A stretch of 64,000 nucleotides of DNA, taken from contig JAGAZE010000008.1 of NCBI GenBank assembly GCA_017940185.1, positions 44,741 through 108,740 of the forward strand. Reading direction: 5' to 3'. The translations under genes and the position numbers were made by a program. Position 1 is the stretch's first letter, and each line of letters starts with the position of its first letter. Under the pieces are notes generated by a model. The model was not told the DNA's origin. It did no database searches and was given only the letters and a program-made list of their open reading frames with translations. Below are positions 8,169 through 17,101 of the stretch, piece after piece. This DNA is from Bacteroidaceae bacterium (GTDB lineage Bacteria; Bacteroidota; Bacteroidia; Bacteroidales; Bacteroidaceae).

Positions 8169-9226
8169 TACAAGCACTTATCAACCGATACAAGCGGATG
8201 CGTACAGAGCGTTTCCTGCGTCAAACATATCAATATCAATATGCCTTCGTGGGCATGGGCCAACACTCACTCACCAACCTCTATCCAGTGCTTCATTACC
8301 TTGGAGTGCCGTTGAAGTACATCTGCGTCACGTCAGAAAGTAAGGCACGACTGATAGAACGGAAGTTTCCTGATATGAAAGCCACGACCTCGCTCAACGA
8401 AATTCTGAACGATGAAGCAATCAAAGGCATTTTCGTTTCAGCCTCTCCAACAGCCCATTTCTCTATAGCCTCGCAAGCGCTCCACAGTGGCAAGTCGCTT
8501 TTCATCGAGAAACCACCCTGCCGGACATTGGAAGAACTCGACTCGCTCATTGATTTACAGCGGCTCCACGGCTCGCCCGTCGTCATGGTCGGCTTGCAGA
8601 AACGCTATGCCCCAGCCATACAGCTACTAAAGAAGCGTCTCAACAAGGAGCACCTAATCAATTACGATTTGCATTATCTCACAGGCGTATTCCCAGAGGG
8701 TGATGCTCTTTTAGACCTCTACATCCACCCTCTCGACCTCGTCTGCTTCCTGTTCGGAAAGCCGGACATCATCACCATCCGACAAGTCGCCAAACACTCC
8801 TACATCCTCATCCTTCAGCATCCACACATCGTCGGTACGCTCGAACTCTCCACAGCTTACTCATGGACTGATGCAGAAGAGTCGCTCAAAGTCTGCACAA
8901 AGTCCGGCATCTGGCGTCTCTCACAGATGGAAGAACTCACATTTCAAAACACCCACACCACTATACTACGCATACCCGTGGAGAAACTACATACTCACTA
9001 TGAAACAACAAAAATCCTCTACCGGAGAAACAATTTCAACCCCATATACACCAACAACCAAATATACACACAAGGCTATTACAACCAAATCAAAACGTTC
9101 CTCCACGCAGTCGAAACCCCCAAACATAACATCCCAAACCACATAGACACAACCAGGGAAACATACAGGCTCATCAACGACATACAAAATTATAAAGAGA
9201 AGACAACAATCACGACACTACGATAA
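8165..9226 (+). CDS. Gfo/Idh/MocA family oxidoreductase
   Basis: 353 residues from the ATG at 8165 that overlaps the radical SAM stop by 4 bases. The N-terminal Rossmann domain (YQYAFVGMGQHSLTNLYPVL, a GxGxxx-type turn, around residues 26-45) and the FIEKPP motif (about residues 113-118), whose Lys is a hallmark of the family, are visible. The C-terminal part (DLYIHPLDLVCFLFG) has the substrate-domain HP/D motif. It is expected to use NAD(P) to oxidise or reduce a sugar-like or cyclitol-like substrate; the real substrate is unknown. Base use becomes A/C-rich in the last 200 bases. The coupling to the radical SAM enzyme suggests two successive steps in one pathway. Confidence 0.75.
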   Translation: MIQALINRYKRMRTERFLRQTYQYQYAFVGMGQHSLTNLYPVLHYLGVPLKYICVTSESKARLIERKFPDMKATTSLNEILNDEAIKGIFVSASPTAHFSIASQALHSGKSLFIEKPPCRTLEELDSLIDLQRLHGSPVVMVGLQKRYAPAIQLLKKRLNKEHLINYDLHYLTGVFPEGDALLDLYIHPLDLVCFLFGKPDIITIRQVAKHSYILILQHPHIVGTLELSTAYSWTDAEESLKVCTKSGIWRLSQMEELTFQNTHTTILRIPVEKLHTHYETTKILYRRNNFNPIYTNNQIYTQGYYNQIKTFLHAVETPKHNIPNHIDTTRETYRLINDIQNYKEKTTITTLR

Positions 9227-9274
9227 AAACAAAGGCCTCCGCCAACTGGTGGCAGAGGCCTGAGAAAAGTGATG
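9226..9274 (+). repeat. Left copy of a perfect 49-bp direct repeat with an internal stem-loop
   Basis: Identical over 49 bases and in the same orientation to 21429-21477, 12.2 kb away. Inside is a hairpin (9233-9244 paired with 9250-9261; AGGCCTC/GAGGCCT outer stem, one mismatch, GCCA/TGGC inner stem). It follows the oxidoreductase stop directly and could act as its terminator, but it has no long T run. The two copies bracket the defence and BspA accessory genes. Confidence 0.8.
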
Positions 9275-9692
9275 ACTCTTTACAACTCGACACCTCTTCC
9301 TCCTCCCTCGTTCACAAGATGTATTTGCAACTTATTGTGTACCAATCTGTTTTGATTAAAACGGTAGAAAAGTGATGACGCGGATTCTCTGAGCCAATAA
9401 AATGACAAAGATTTAACGTTTTTAACTTTATAAAACCACACAAGAGGTGCGAATGTGCAATTATGGAGGAATGTTATTCTGAATAATCAAATTTGTTTTG
9501 CAATTATATGTCATGTCCTAATAATACGCATAACCTCAAAAACATTAACATAATACAAAGCGAGAGATTTTTGCGTTTTCAGGAACTTTTAAATCGATTT
9601 TTGTTAAATTTGGTTGAATTTCTGAGATTTTTTCTCATTTTATATAGTCCATATCAATAATTAATTGTATCTTTGCACAAAAATATTGAGAT
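9275..9692. other. AT-rich non-coding stretch before the defence genes
   Basis: 418 bases without a credible gene. It is clearly AT-richer than the housekeeping parts of the window. The only recognisable signal is a TATCTTTG promoter element at 9668-9675 for the AAA ATPase gene. No integrase, tRNA or tandem repeat was seen. Confidence 0.6.
9668..9675 (+). promoter_or_regulatory. TATCTTTG -7 element of the AAA ATPase/RloB operon
   Basis: A perfect TAnnTTTG element 17 bases before the ATG at 9693. No clear TTG is visible at the -33 distance. It could drive all six genes up to 16394, since they are closely spaced or overlapping. Confidence 0.5.
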
Positions 9693-10958
9693 ATGCTTAC
9701 AAATTTTACGGTCAAGAACTATCGATCCTTCAAACAGGAACGTACGTTCAGCTTGGAGGCAAGTTCCATTAAGGAACATAAAGACTCTGTCATTAACAAG
9801 GGTAAGTATAGTTTACTTCCGCTGGCAGTTTTTTATGGTGCGAATTCTGGTGGCAAGAGTAATCTCATTCAAGCCATATCTACAATGCGTAGTATGGTTA
9901 GGCGCTCTGTGCGCCTAAATGAAGGAGATGCGCTACCTTATGATCCTTTTGCATTGGATGAAAACTCGGACTCGAAACCTACGTTGTTTGAGATACAGTT
10001 TATAAAAGATGAGGTACTTTATCGCTATGGTTTTGAATACGACAAAACCGACATCATCTCTGAGTGGCTTTATGAGAAGCGGTTTGGCGAGAAAGAGTAC
10101 GAACTTTTTATGCGCTCGAGAGACATCATTGAAGTGTCAGCGAAAAGATTCCCTGAAGGTCAAGGAAAAGAAGATTTGACCAACTCGAATCGTCTCTTCC
10201 TGTCACTTGTTGCTCAGCTAAAGGGTGAAAAGTCCAATTCGATAATGGGCTGGTTTGGTGAATGCAATGTACTATCAGGAATCGACAGCGAAGGTTACGA
10301 AGCCTTTACGCTCAGAATGTTTTTGGAACATTTGAATGGAGCAGACCAAGCTCAAGAGTTTTTCAAGACCCTGCAACTGGGCTTTACTCGTTTCTCGGTC
10401 AAGAAGGTCGATATTCCCAAAGAGGCTTTGGATAGTGCCCCCAAGTCGATAAGGTCACAATTGGAAAAAGACATAGCCACTGGTAGTTTTATCGAACCGA
10501 TAACTACTCATAATGTCTATGATGAGAATGGATTTGTGATTGGTGAGCGTAATTTCCACAAGAACCAGATGGAGTCAGAGGGGACAAAGAAAGTGATAGA
10601 GATTTCCGGGCCTATTTTCGATACGTTGAATGAGGGCAAGACGCTGATTGTGGATGAACTGGATGCAATATTGCACCCGCTTCTTACTCGCAATATCGTT
10701 CTCTTGTTTATGGATCCAGAGAAGAACAGGCATGGAGCACAGCTGATTTTCGCTACACATGACACTAACCTTCTCGATTTGGACATCATTCGCCGTGACC
10801 AGATATGGTTTGCAGAGAAGAACAAGGTGGAGTCAACCGACATCTATTCGCTTGTGGAATTCAAGGATGAGGACGGGAAGAAAGTGCGCAATGACCGTGA
10901 CATCAAGCGTGACTATATTCGTGGACGTTATGGTGCTATACCTTTCATTGGAAAATAG
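9693..10958 (+). CDS. AAA family ATPase, RloA-like, partner of RloB
   Basis: 421 residues. It begins with the ABC/SMC-like LTNFTVKNYRSFK segment, followed by Walker A GANSGGKS (residues 49-56). Near the C-terminus are Walker B TLIVDELDAILHP (about 317-329) and the switch histidine in FATHDTNLLD (about 354-363). These place it with the AAA_15/AAA_21 overcoming-lysogenization-defect (OLD)-like ATPases. Its stop is 9 bases before the RloB gene, the pairing known as RloA/RloB around restriction loci and related in architecture to ATPase + TOPRIM defence pairs such as PARIS. Probable role is sensing infection and activating the RloB effector; this is inferred from context. Confidence 0.8.
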   Translation: MLTNFTVKNYRSFKQERTFSLEASSIKEHKDSVINKGKYSLLPLAVFYGANSGGKSNLIQAISTMRSMVRRSVRLNEGDALPYDPFALDENSDSKPTLFEIQFIKDEVLYRYGFEYDKTDIISEWLYEKRFGEKEYELFMRSRDIIEVSAKRFPEGQGKEDLTNSNRLFLSLVAQLKGEKSNSIMGWFGECNVLSGIDSEGYEAFTLRMFLEHLNGADQAQEFFKTLQLGFTRFSVKKVDIPKEALDSAPKSIRSQLEKDIATGSFIEPITTHNVYDENGFVIGERNFHKNQMESEGTKKVIEISGPIFDTLNEGKTLIVDELDAILHPLLTRNIVLLFMDPEKNRHGAQLIFATHDTNLLDLDIIRRDQIWFAEKNKVESTDIYSLVEFKDEDGKKVRNDRDIKRDYIRGRYGAIPFIGK

Positions 10959-10967
10959 AGTGCAGCT

Positions 10968-11666
10968 ATGGGATATTCGAGAAAAGAAGAAATCGCGAAG
11001 CTAAGACGGGAACGTAAAGAAGCTAAGGCTGCAAAGAAACGCAAGGAGAACATTCGCGAAAAACTAGTGCGTTTTCTCATAGTCTGTGAAGGTACGAAGA
11101 CAGAGCCGCACTACTTCGAGGCTCTTATCAATAATTGCATCTCAGCTGTTCGCGAGGTGACGATTGAGGGCGAAGGCCGGGCAACAGTTGCTCTGGTGGA
11201 TAGAACGCAGGAAATCAAAGTGGAACTGGAGCGGAAGAATGCCATGACTTTTGACCGCGTGTGGGTCGTTTTTGATAAGGATGACTTTGAAGACTTCAAC
11301 GAAGCCATCAAAAAAGCCCATAAGTTGGGCTTCCACAGTGCATGGACGAACGAAGCCTTTGAACTATGGTACTACCTGCACTTTGAATACCTTGATACAG
11401 GCATCAGCCGCTCTGCCTATATTGAGAAACTCGAAGAAGCTTTTAGAAACAGAATGGGTGACGAAACCTTTAAGTATCGGAAAGGCAACCCTGATATATA
11501 CAGCCTACTCCAGCAGTATGGCCGCGAGGATCTGGCTAAGCGCTTTGCCCAGAAGCTACGTGCATTATACACTGGCATCGACCATGCAACCCATAAGCCT
11601 TGCACGATGGTTGACAAGTTAGTGGAAGAACTGGAGCATCCGGAATTATTGTTAATAAAGAAATAA
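10968..11666 (+). CDS. rloB: RloB family protein (TOPRIM-like putative nuclease)
   Basis: 232 residues. A basic, Lys/Arg-rich N-terminus (about residues 5-35) precedes FLIVCEGTKTEPHYFEAL, with the conserved Glu of a TOPRIM-like metal site, and VWVVFDKDDF (about residues 94-103), with the DxD motif. Then come AWTNEAFELWYYLHF and a C-terminal helical part. RloB proteins are the small partners of RloA-type ATPases and are thought to be the nucleolytic effectors of an abortive-infection type system. It sits between the ATPase gene and qatA, in a continuous run of six defence genes. Confidence 0.85.
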   Translation: MGYSRKEEIAKLRRERKEAKAAKKRKENIREKLVRFLIVCEGTKTEPHYFEALINNCISAVREVTIEGEGRATVALVDRTQEIKVELERKNAMTFDRVWVVFDKDDFEDFNEAIKKAHKLGFHSAWTNEAFELWYYLHFEYLDTGISRSAYIEKLEEAFRNRMGDETFKYRKGNPDIYSLLQQYGREDLAKRFAQKLRALYTGIDHATHKPCTMVDKLVEELEHPELLLIKK

Positions 11667-11672
11667 AGGAGG
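11665..11672 (+). promoter_or_regulatory. Strong Shine-Dalgarno sequence before qatA
   Basis: AAAGGAGG lies 9 bases before the qatA ATG, overlapping the rloB stop. Most genes in this window have no such sequence, in keeping with Bacteroidota translation. Its presence here may be a trace of foreign origin. Confidence 0.5.
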
Positions 11673-11681
11673 TTAGAAGAT

Positions 11682-13502
11682 ATGTGGGCAGATAATGAGA
11701 CAAAAGATGACCTGTTAGGTTATCAGGTACATGCAGATTTGCTACGTGACGTGGTTCTTGACCCTAAGATGCTTCCAATTTCTATTGGCGTGTTTGGCGA
11801 TTGGGGTTCTGGAAAGAGTTCCCTCATGCTCTTAATGCAGGAATCCATTGAGAAATGGAGAACTGAAACTGAGGAGGCAAACAAGGTAGAAGGTGCAGCG
11901 AAAAAGAATGCCAGGGTGCTTCAAATCATGTTCAACAGCTGGCAGTTTGAGGATTATGAAGATACTAAACTCACGCTGATAGAAACCATACTGAGTGACG
12001 TAATAAAAGATATTGAAGACCACAGAGATGTTTTTGAAAAAGCAGATGCATGTTTATCAAAAATCAAATACCTTAAGTTGGGTGTAGTGGTGCTCAAAAA
12101 TATAACACGTAAGATAGTCCCCGCAGAGATACTGGATCTGCTGCCAAATAAAGAGGAGTGGAAAGAAATAAGCGAGGGCGATCAGGAATTGCTTTTAGAA
12201 GAGGTGAAGGAGGCTAACTCGTCGAACTTCATCAAGCGATTCAGAGAAGATTTCACCCAAATTATTGCAGATGGTGATTATTTATCAATCATTGTATATA
12301 TTGACGACTTGGATAGATGCTCACCTGAACGTATCATTCAGTGCCTTGAGGCTGTCAAGCTGTTTGTGAATGTTGATAAGACGGCGTTTGTTATAGGCGC
12401 AGACCAGAGAATCATAGAACATGCAATCCATGAACGATACAAGACACCTTTGCAACAGACAACAATATCAAGCCCTTATTCTGACTATCTGGAAAAACTG
12501 ATACAGTTGCCCTACAAACTGCCAAAGTTGTCATATTCAGAGCAAGAAACCTATGTTACGCTGCTGCTTTGCAGTAAGATGGAGAATGAAAACCTGTTTC
12601 CGACAATTCACAAGAAGTATTTAGAGTTCCGAGAGAAGGATAAGCACAGTAAGTATGGCTTGGACAAAATTCAAAAGGACAATCCTGAGGTCAGTTTTTG
12701 TACGACGAGTGGCTACCTCTCGATTATTCCTATTATGGCTAGTTTCCTGAACGGAAACCCCCGCCAACTGAAACGTTTCCTTAATACATTTGACATGAGA
12801 CGACGGATGGCTAGTGTTGCTGGATTCAGGGAAATAGATCCTGAGATCTTGGTAAAACTTATGGTTTTGGAGTATAATAGCCAATTGAGACAATACATTG
12901 ATGACCTGTATGCCAGGCAGAAGGACACGGGATTCATAAAAGGTATGAAGAAGGTGGAAGAACAAGCTGCGTCAGGTGAAGTGAGGGAAAGCAGATGGAA
13001 AGATTTGTGGAATACTCCAGACGGCCGGCGATGGCTATCCACACCCCCATCGTTAGCCCAGAAGAATCTCAGAAACTATTTTTGGATTTCACGAGAAGCA
13101 TTACAGACCGCAACACCAATTGAAAGTAAAGTGTCGACTCTGGTACAGGGTGTTTATGACAGACTCAAAATAAACCAGACCGTGAAGGCATTGGGTGAAA
13201 GAATTTGGAGTGAGACGAGCAAGTTTACCAAAGAAGAGTTCAGTATGCTGATTCTACTTTTGAATCAAGAATTGATTGCCAACCCAGAGGGTGAAGTTGT
13301 AGTAAAGTTTGTTGATGTTGATAAAGACAATAAGATATTCCAAACAGTTCAAGATCTCAAGGACCTTCTTGAGGGGGTGGATATTAACAAACTCGGACCT
13401 GAGTATGCGGATTTCTTGAAAAAGAAAAGCAAGGATGATGCATGTAAAACATATATAGATAGTCTTGGATTGAGTCAGCAACTAAGAAATGCAATGAAAT
13501 AA
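11682..13502 (+). CDS. qatA: QatA: KAP family P-loop ATPase of the Qat anti-phage system
   Basis: 606 residues. Walker A is GDWGSGKSS (residues 39-47) after the KAP-typical PISIGVFGDWG lead-in. The NSWQFEDYED segment (about 85-94) and Walker B IVYIDDLDRC (204-213) are also characteristic of the KAP family, and FVIGADQRIIEHAI follows. No convincing transmembrane pair is seen in the P-loop domain, unlike many KAP ATPases. The gene order KAP ATPase, QatB, QueC-like QatC and TatD-like QatD is that of the described QatABCD defence system. Its TAA stop shares one base with the ATG of qatB (TAATG), so translation is coupled. Confidence 0.9.
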   Translation: MWADNETKDDLLGYQVHADLLRDVVLDPKMLPISIGVFGDWGSGKSSLMLLMQESIEKWRTETEEANKVEGAAKKNARVLQIMFNSWQFEDYEDTKLTLIETILSDVIKDIEDHRDVFEKADACLSKIKYLKLGVVVLKNITRKIVPAEILDLLPNKEEWKEISEGDQELLLEEVKEANSSNFIKRFREDFTQIIADGDYLSIIVYIDDLDRCSPERIIQCLEAVKLFVNVDKTAFVIGADQRIIEHAIHERYKTPLQQTTISSPYSDYLEKLIQLPYKLPKLSYSEQETYVTLLLCSKMENENLFPTIHKKYLEFREKDKHSKYGLDKIQKDNPEVSFCTTSGYLSIIPIMASFLNGNPRQLKRFLNTFDMRRRMASVAGFREIDPEILVKLMVLEYNSQLRQYIDDLYARQKDTGFIKGMKKVEEQAASGEVRESRWKDLWNTPDGRRWLSTPPSLAQKNLRNYFWISREALQTATPIESKVSTLVQGVYDRLKINQTVKALGERIWSETSKFTKEEFSMLILLLNQELIANPEGEVVVKFVDVDKDNKIFQTVQDLKDLLEGVDINKLGPEYADFLKKKSKDDACKTYIDSLGLSQQLRNAMK

Positions 13503-14314
13503 TGGGAACATCACAAGGATTGACATTGAAAACAACTCCGCAATGGTCATCAGCCAAAAGAGCGATGACTGGGTTGTTGAACGATTTGGAGAACGAAAAC
13601 AAGCTGGAGAACTTTATGCTGAAGTTCTATCAGGCACTTGGTAGTGATGGTATCTATAGCGGTTCCACAACCTCGGGTGGGAGTGGCAGTGGAAGCAGTA
13701 CACGAAGTAGTGGCGGAGGCGGTTCCTCATCCCATGGTAGCCGTGGCGGAGGGTCAAATGGGCGCCGTTCGTTTGGGAGAGCAGGGGCTTCTGCTGCGAC
13801 GAATTTGCTAGGCTTCTTTTCTGACGTTAGAGACAATGGCCTGTCGCAAGCCATTGAGTTTGCCAACACTGTTGGTGTTGAGGTCCCGCAATCTCCAAGA
13901 GAACTAATCAATTTCTTGTGTGGACTGACGTCGGTAGATACGGATGCCGACTTTGATTCTGAAGCAGCCAATGCTGCACAACGGAAACTGCTATCGGAGA
14001 TTTTTAAGTCGTGTGAAAACTTGACTGATGTAGAGGAAATCATTAAACAAGTAGACAAGGATACTATTGATGCTTGGATTATAGACTTTGAGGTAAATTA
14101 CATTATCGAGTTTCAAGGCTCTTTGTTTCAGAGCCACATCTTTGATAAAGCCCAAGATCCAGACAAAGTGGCTGGGCAAATAAAAAGGTGGCTTCATAGT
14201 AAGTTAGACAAGCGATTGTCTGACGAAATGAAACACATCAATCTATTCTCGGAAGATGGGAAACGTTATGTTGAATCGCTAACTGTCAAAATATTAGATA
14301 TATGGAAGCAGTAA
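13502..14314 (+). CDS. qatB: QatB component of the Qat anti-phage system
   Basis: 270 residues. An N-terminal segment (GTSQGLTLKTTPQWSSAKRAM) is followed by a helical stretch, then a Gly/Ser-rich linker of about 45 residues (roughly 60-105: GSGSGSSTRSSGGGG, GSRGGGSNGRRS). A helical C-terminal domain then runs to the end. No catalytic motif is recognisable; QatB is required for defence in the described system, but its biochemical role is not established. The start overlaps the qatA stop by one base and the end overlaps qatC by 13 bases. Assignment is based on position and the characteristic N-terminus and Gly/Ser region. Confidence 0.8.
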   Translation: MGTSQGLTLKTTPQWSSAKRAMTGLLNDLENENKLENFMLKFYQALGSDGIYSGSTTSGGSGSGSSTRSSGGGGSSSHGSRGGGSNGRRSFGRAGASAATNLLGFFSDVRDNGLSQAIEFANTVGVEVPQSPRELINFLCGLTSVDTDADFDSEAANAAQRKLLSEIFKSCENLTDVEEIIKQVDKDTIDAWIIDFEVNYIIEFQGSLFQSHIFDKAQDPDKVAGQIKRWLHSKLDKRLSDEMKHINLFSEDGKRYVESLTVKILDIWKQ

Positions 14315-15711
14315 ATGTTACTATTAAATACGAGCCTGCCGCAACGACAAGAGAGTTTGGGCATTATGTTCTTACGTTCATAGGTCTGGATGGAACGCTG
14401 TACTCCGTAAAATTGAAATTTGGTTTTGAAGAATTACGGAGTATGGGTCAAGATACAAGTTCCGTAGCGTTTGATTTCTTGGTTTTCTCATTGTCGGTGT
14501 ATAATGCAGACCGTGTTATAAATAGGGCAATATATTCGGAAGAAGGATGGAGCAGGAGGATTAGATTAACGGTGCCCGTCCTGCATCTTTCTGAGATGAA
14601 TAATTCGAAGAATGCTTTGACTTCGGCTTTGAATTTCTTGACAGGTGATGACTGGGTGTTGAATTTTGAACAGGCAGAGCCTTATCAAATGGACCAAGAA
14701 TTGCCTATAGTTGACCGTTCTATATACGGTAGAGTGTCATTATTCTCTGGTGGGTTGGATTCATTGATTGGGTTTGTTGATGGTTGTGCATCATTGCAAG
14801 CAGATAAGAAGGTGCTGCTTGTGTCGCATAAGGAACTTGGAAAAGAGTGGTCAGACCAAGTAAGGATATTGGATGATTGTAAGACGAACCAGTTCTTTAC
14901 AGGAAAGTATGAACGACTATTAGTTAATGCCGGTATCAACAATCAAGGATGGATTAACCAAAGGGCTGTATGCGAAGGAACTTTTAGGGCACGATCCATC
15001 TTATTCATAGGGGCTGGAATATATTGTGCTCATGCCATTAATCCGCAGATGCCGCTGATTATCCCTGAGAACGGGACAATCTCACTCAATATCCCTCTTG
15101 ACCAAGGACGACGAAGTGCTTGCAGTACGAGAACAACACATCCTGTGTTTTTGAAGAGACTACAAGAGGCACTTACTCTTATGGGTATTAGCAACAAGTT
15201 GGAGAATCCTTATCAGTTGAAGTCTAAAGCAGATATGATGATGGATTGTTGTGAAGACTCTGCAAAGAAGGCTGCTTTGGCGGTGCTGTATAAAGATTCA
15301 TGTTCTTGTGCTAAAAGGTCACATAAAAAATCGTGGAAGCGAAGGAGGGATAAGAATGGTAAACCTATTCTTCATTGTGGTTTCTGCCTGCCTTGTATCT
15401 ACAGACGTGTTGCTCTGGATGCTGTGGGCTGGGGAAAGAAGGAACCAGTTGGTGTAAATGTATTTAATGTTAATGAAATCGGGCTTTCAAATCCAGAAAT
15501 TAGAAAAAGCAGAGACTTTAAAGCCTTGCTCTATTTCTTGAGGAAACGATATAACAGGGATACCATAGAGGGTGAACTCATTGCTAATGGAGTGTATGAG
15601 AAACAGGAATTAGAAGAATATACCACATTCTTATTGAATTCTTACAACCAAGTAAAGGCATGGGTCGGTAAATATGGAAATGCCCAAATAAAACGTCTTG
15701 CAGGCATATGA
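14302..15711 (+). CDS. qatC: QatC: QueC-like PP-loop enzyme of the Qat system
   Basis: 469 residues. The PP-loop motif SGGLDS (149-154) binds ATP in QueC-type enzymes. EGTFRARSILFIG (about 225-237) matches the conserved QueC Arg/Ser region. The C-terminal cysteines CGFCLPC (Cys359, Cys362, Cys365), together with the CSC at 334-336, resemble the QueC zinc site. QueC makes the 7-cyano group of deazaguanine; in Qat the homologue is needed for defence, probably through protein or nucleotide modification. An extra domain of about 140 residues precedes the PP-loop part. It overlaps qatB by 13 bases and qatD by 4. Confidence 0.9.
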   Translation: MEAVNVTIKYEPAATTREFGHYVLTFIGLDGTLYSVKLKFGFEELRSMGQDTSSVAFDFLVFSLSVYNADRVINRAIYSEEGWSRRIRLTVPVLHLSEMNNSKNALTSALNFLTGDDWVLNFEQAEPYQMDQELPIVDRSIYGRVSLFSGGLDSLIGFVDGCASLQADKKVLLVSHKELGKEWSDQVRILDDCKTNQFFTGKYERLLVNAGINNQGWINQRAVCEGTFRARSILFIGAGIYCAHAINPQMPLIIPENGTISLNIPLDQGRRSACSTRTTHPVFLKRLQEALTLMGISNKLENPYQLKSKADMMMDCCEDSAKKAALAVLYKDSCSCAKRSHKKSWKRRRDKNGKPILHCGFCLPCIYRRVALDAVGWGKKEPVGVNVFNVNEIGLSNPEIRKSRDFKALLYFLRKRYNRDTIEGELIANGVYEKQELEEYTTFLLNSYNQVKAWVGKYGNAQIKRLAGI

Positions 15712-16394
15712 TTATTGACACGCATTGTCATTTTGATATGATGTCTCAACCAGAAGCCTACATTAGGCAGAAGGAACAGGCAGGTGACATCGTGATTGGT
15801 ATGACCAACCTGCCATCGCATTTTGAAATGGGGCTTCCACACGTGAAAAGATATAAACATATCCGATTAGCTTTGGGATTGCACCCATTGTTGGCATCAG
15901 AAAATAAAAATGAGTTACCTTTGTTTGATAGTCTTCTTGACCAGACATCCTACATCGGAGAAATTGGATTAGATTTCTCAAAAGAAGGATTATCAACAAA
16001 GGATGATCAAGTTTTCGTATTGAGAAAGTTACTGGAAAAGTTAAAAGGCAAGAAGAAAATAATCAGCGTTCATTCAAGGAAGGCCGAGAATGAACTGTTC
16101 GATCTTTTGTGTGTGTATAACATTCAAAATGTAATTTTCCACTGGTATACTGGCCCTATTGATTTAATACCTTCTATCATTTCCAAAGGTTATTATTTCT
16201 CTATCAACGAGGCAATGACGATATCAAATAAAGGTCGTGCAATTATCAAGGTAATCCCCCGGAATAGAATAATTACAGAATCCGACGCACCATTTAATAA
16301 CAAAACGGATATTAAGGAAGCGCAAATAAACATGCATATTACAAAAAATGAAGTCAAAAACAATTTTATGGAATTACTTTCAAGAATCAAATGA
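15708..16394 (+). CDS. qatD: QatD: TatD-like metal-dependent nuclease of the Qat system
   Basis: 228 residues, slightly shorter than housekeeping TatD (about 260). All expected metal ligands of the TatD amidohydrolase fold can be seen: HCH at residues 6-8 (DTHCHFD), Glu85 in GEIGLDFS, His122 in SVHSRKAE, His145 in IFHWYTG and Asp193 in TESDAPF. It is therefore likely to be an active DNase or phosphoesterase and probably the effector of QatABCD. The start overlaps the qatC stop (ATGA). It is the last complete gene of the defence run; a broken small frame and a MITE-like element follow. Confidence 0.9.
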   Translation: MIIDTHCHFDMMSQPEAYIRQKEQAGDIVIGMTNLPSHFEMGLPHVKRYKHIRLALGLHPLLASENKNELPLFDSLLDQTSYIGEIGLDFSKEGLSTKDDQVFVLRKLLEKLKGKKKIISVHSRKAENELFDLLCVYNIQNVIFHWYTGPIDLIPSIISKGYYFSINEAMTISNKGRAIIKVIPRNRIITESDAPFNNKTDIKEAQINMHITKNEVKNNFMELLSRIK

Positions 16395-16435
16395 ATTATG
16401 AATGACATTATGGTGTAAGTGAAAGGAACTACAAT

Positions 16436-16564
16436 ATGACAACAGAATCATTATCAAAAATAGTAGAGCAGTCGCTAAACAGTGTATCGCTACAGGATAT
16501 AAAAGATGAAAAGAAGATACCAATAAAGGATCAAATCTTCGCACTTCTTAAGCTTGTGACCTGA
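16436..16564 (+). pseudogene. Short 42-residue frame, probable truncated gene
   Basis: An ATG frame of 42 codons begins 41 bases after qatD and reads MTTESLSKIVEQSLNSVSLQ onward, a plausible soluble helical N-terminus rich in Lys/Asp/Glu. It stops 36 bases before the left inverted end of the element at 16601. It may be the surviving start of a longer gene that was lost when the neighbouring element or a deletion arrived. It could also be a small accessory protein of the Qat locus or a chance frame. Confidence 0.3.
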
Positions 16565-16600
16565 AAATTGTATCTTTGGTTTCATTTCTCAAAGAAATAT

Positions 16601-16980
16601 ATTGGTGTCCGCTAAAAGTTATTATTGTCAAAGAAATGGCTTTCAATCGCTGATTATATGCGATAATGAGTTGTCTTTTCCAAAAGTAAGCCCCTAATCA
16701 CCTATTATTCTGCAAATTCCATCGGCTGTCCGCTAAAACGAACTCATAAAAGCGATATAGGCATCCCCATATTGGCTTTTGGAAGCCTTTAACGGCTGAC
16801 TATAGGGTAAAACAGTTCTATTGTGTGGCTTTATTTCGTTATATAGAACGGCTGTCCGCTAAAAAAGAAGGATAGGAAGAATGGAGGGGGCTTACTTTTT
16901 GAGAAATGTGTCCACATTGCTTATTTATCGGCACTGCGGACACTTACTTTATCGATTTTCAACTTTTAGCGGACACCAAT
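16601..16980. mobile_element. MITE-like element with perfect 20-bp terminal inverted repeats
   Basis: ATTGGTGTCCGCTAAAAGTT at 16601-16620 is perfectly inverted at 16961-16980. The 380 bases between hold no transposase frame. The core TGTCCGCTAAAA of the end also occurs inside as direct copies at 16727-16738 and 16853-16864, and as an 11-base inverted copy at 17122-17132 outside the right end. No obvious target duplication is visible. The structure suits a non-autonomous transposable element or nested remnants of several insertions. Confidence 0.6.
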
Positions 16981-17065
16981 AATTCGCCATCCCTCTGCCG
17001 GCAACCGAAGATTGTGTACCTTTGTTTAAGTTATCAATGTTTTCTGCTAAAAACAAAGAAACGAA

Positions 17066-17101
17066 AAAGGCTGAAACTTGCCATCGGAGTTTTCAGCCTT
17101 T
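17066..17101 (+). terminator. Terminator-like hairpin
   Basis: AAAGGCTGAAA (17066-17076) pairs perfectly with TTTCAGCCTTT (17091-17101). A TACCTTTG promoter-like element lies about 45 bases upstream (17017-17024), so a short transcript of about 75 bases is conceivable. It could equally terminate the minus-strand BspA operon. Confidence 0.5.
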
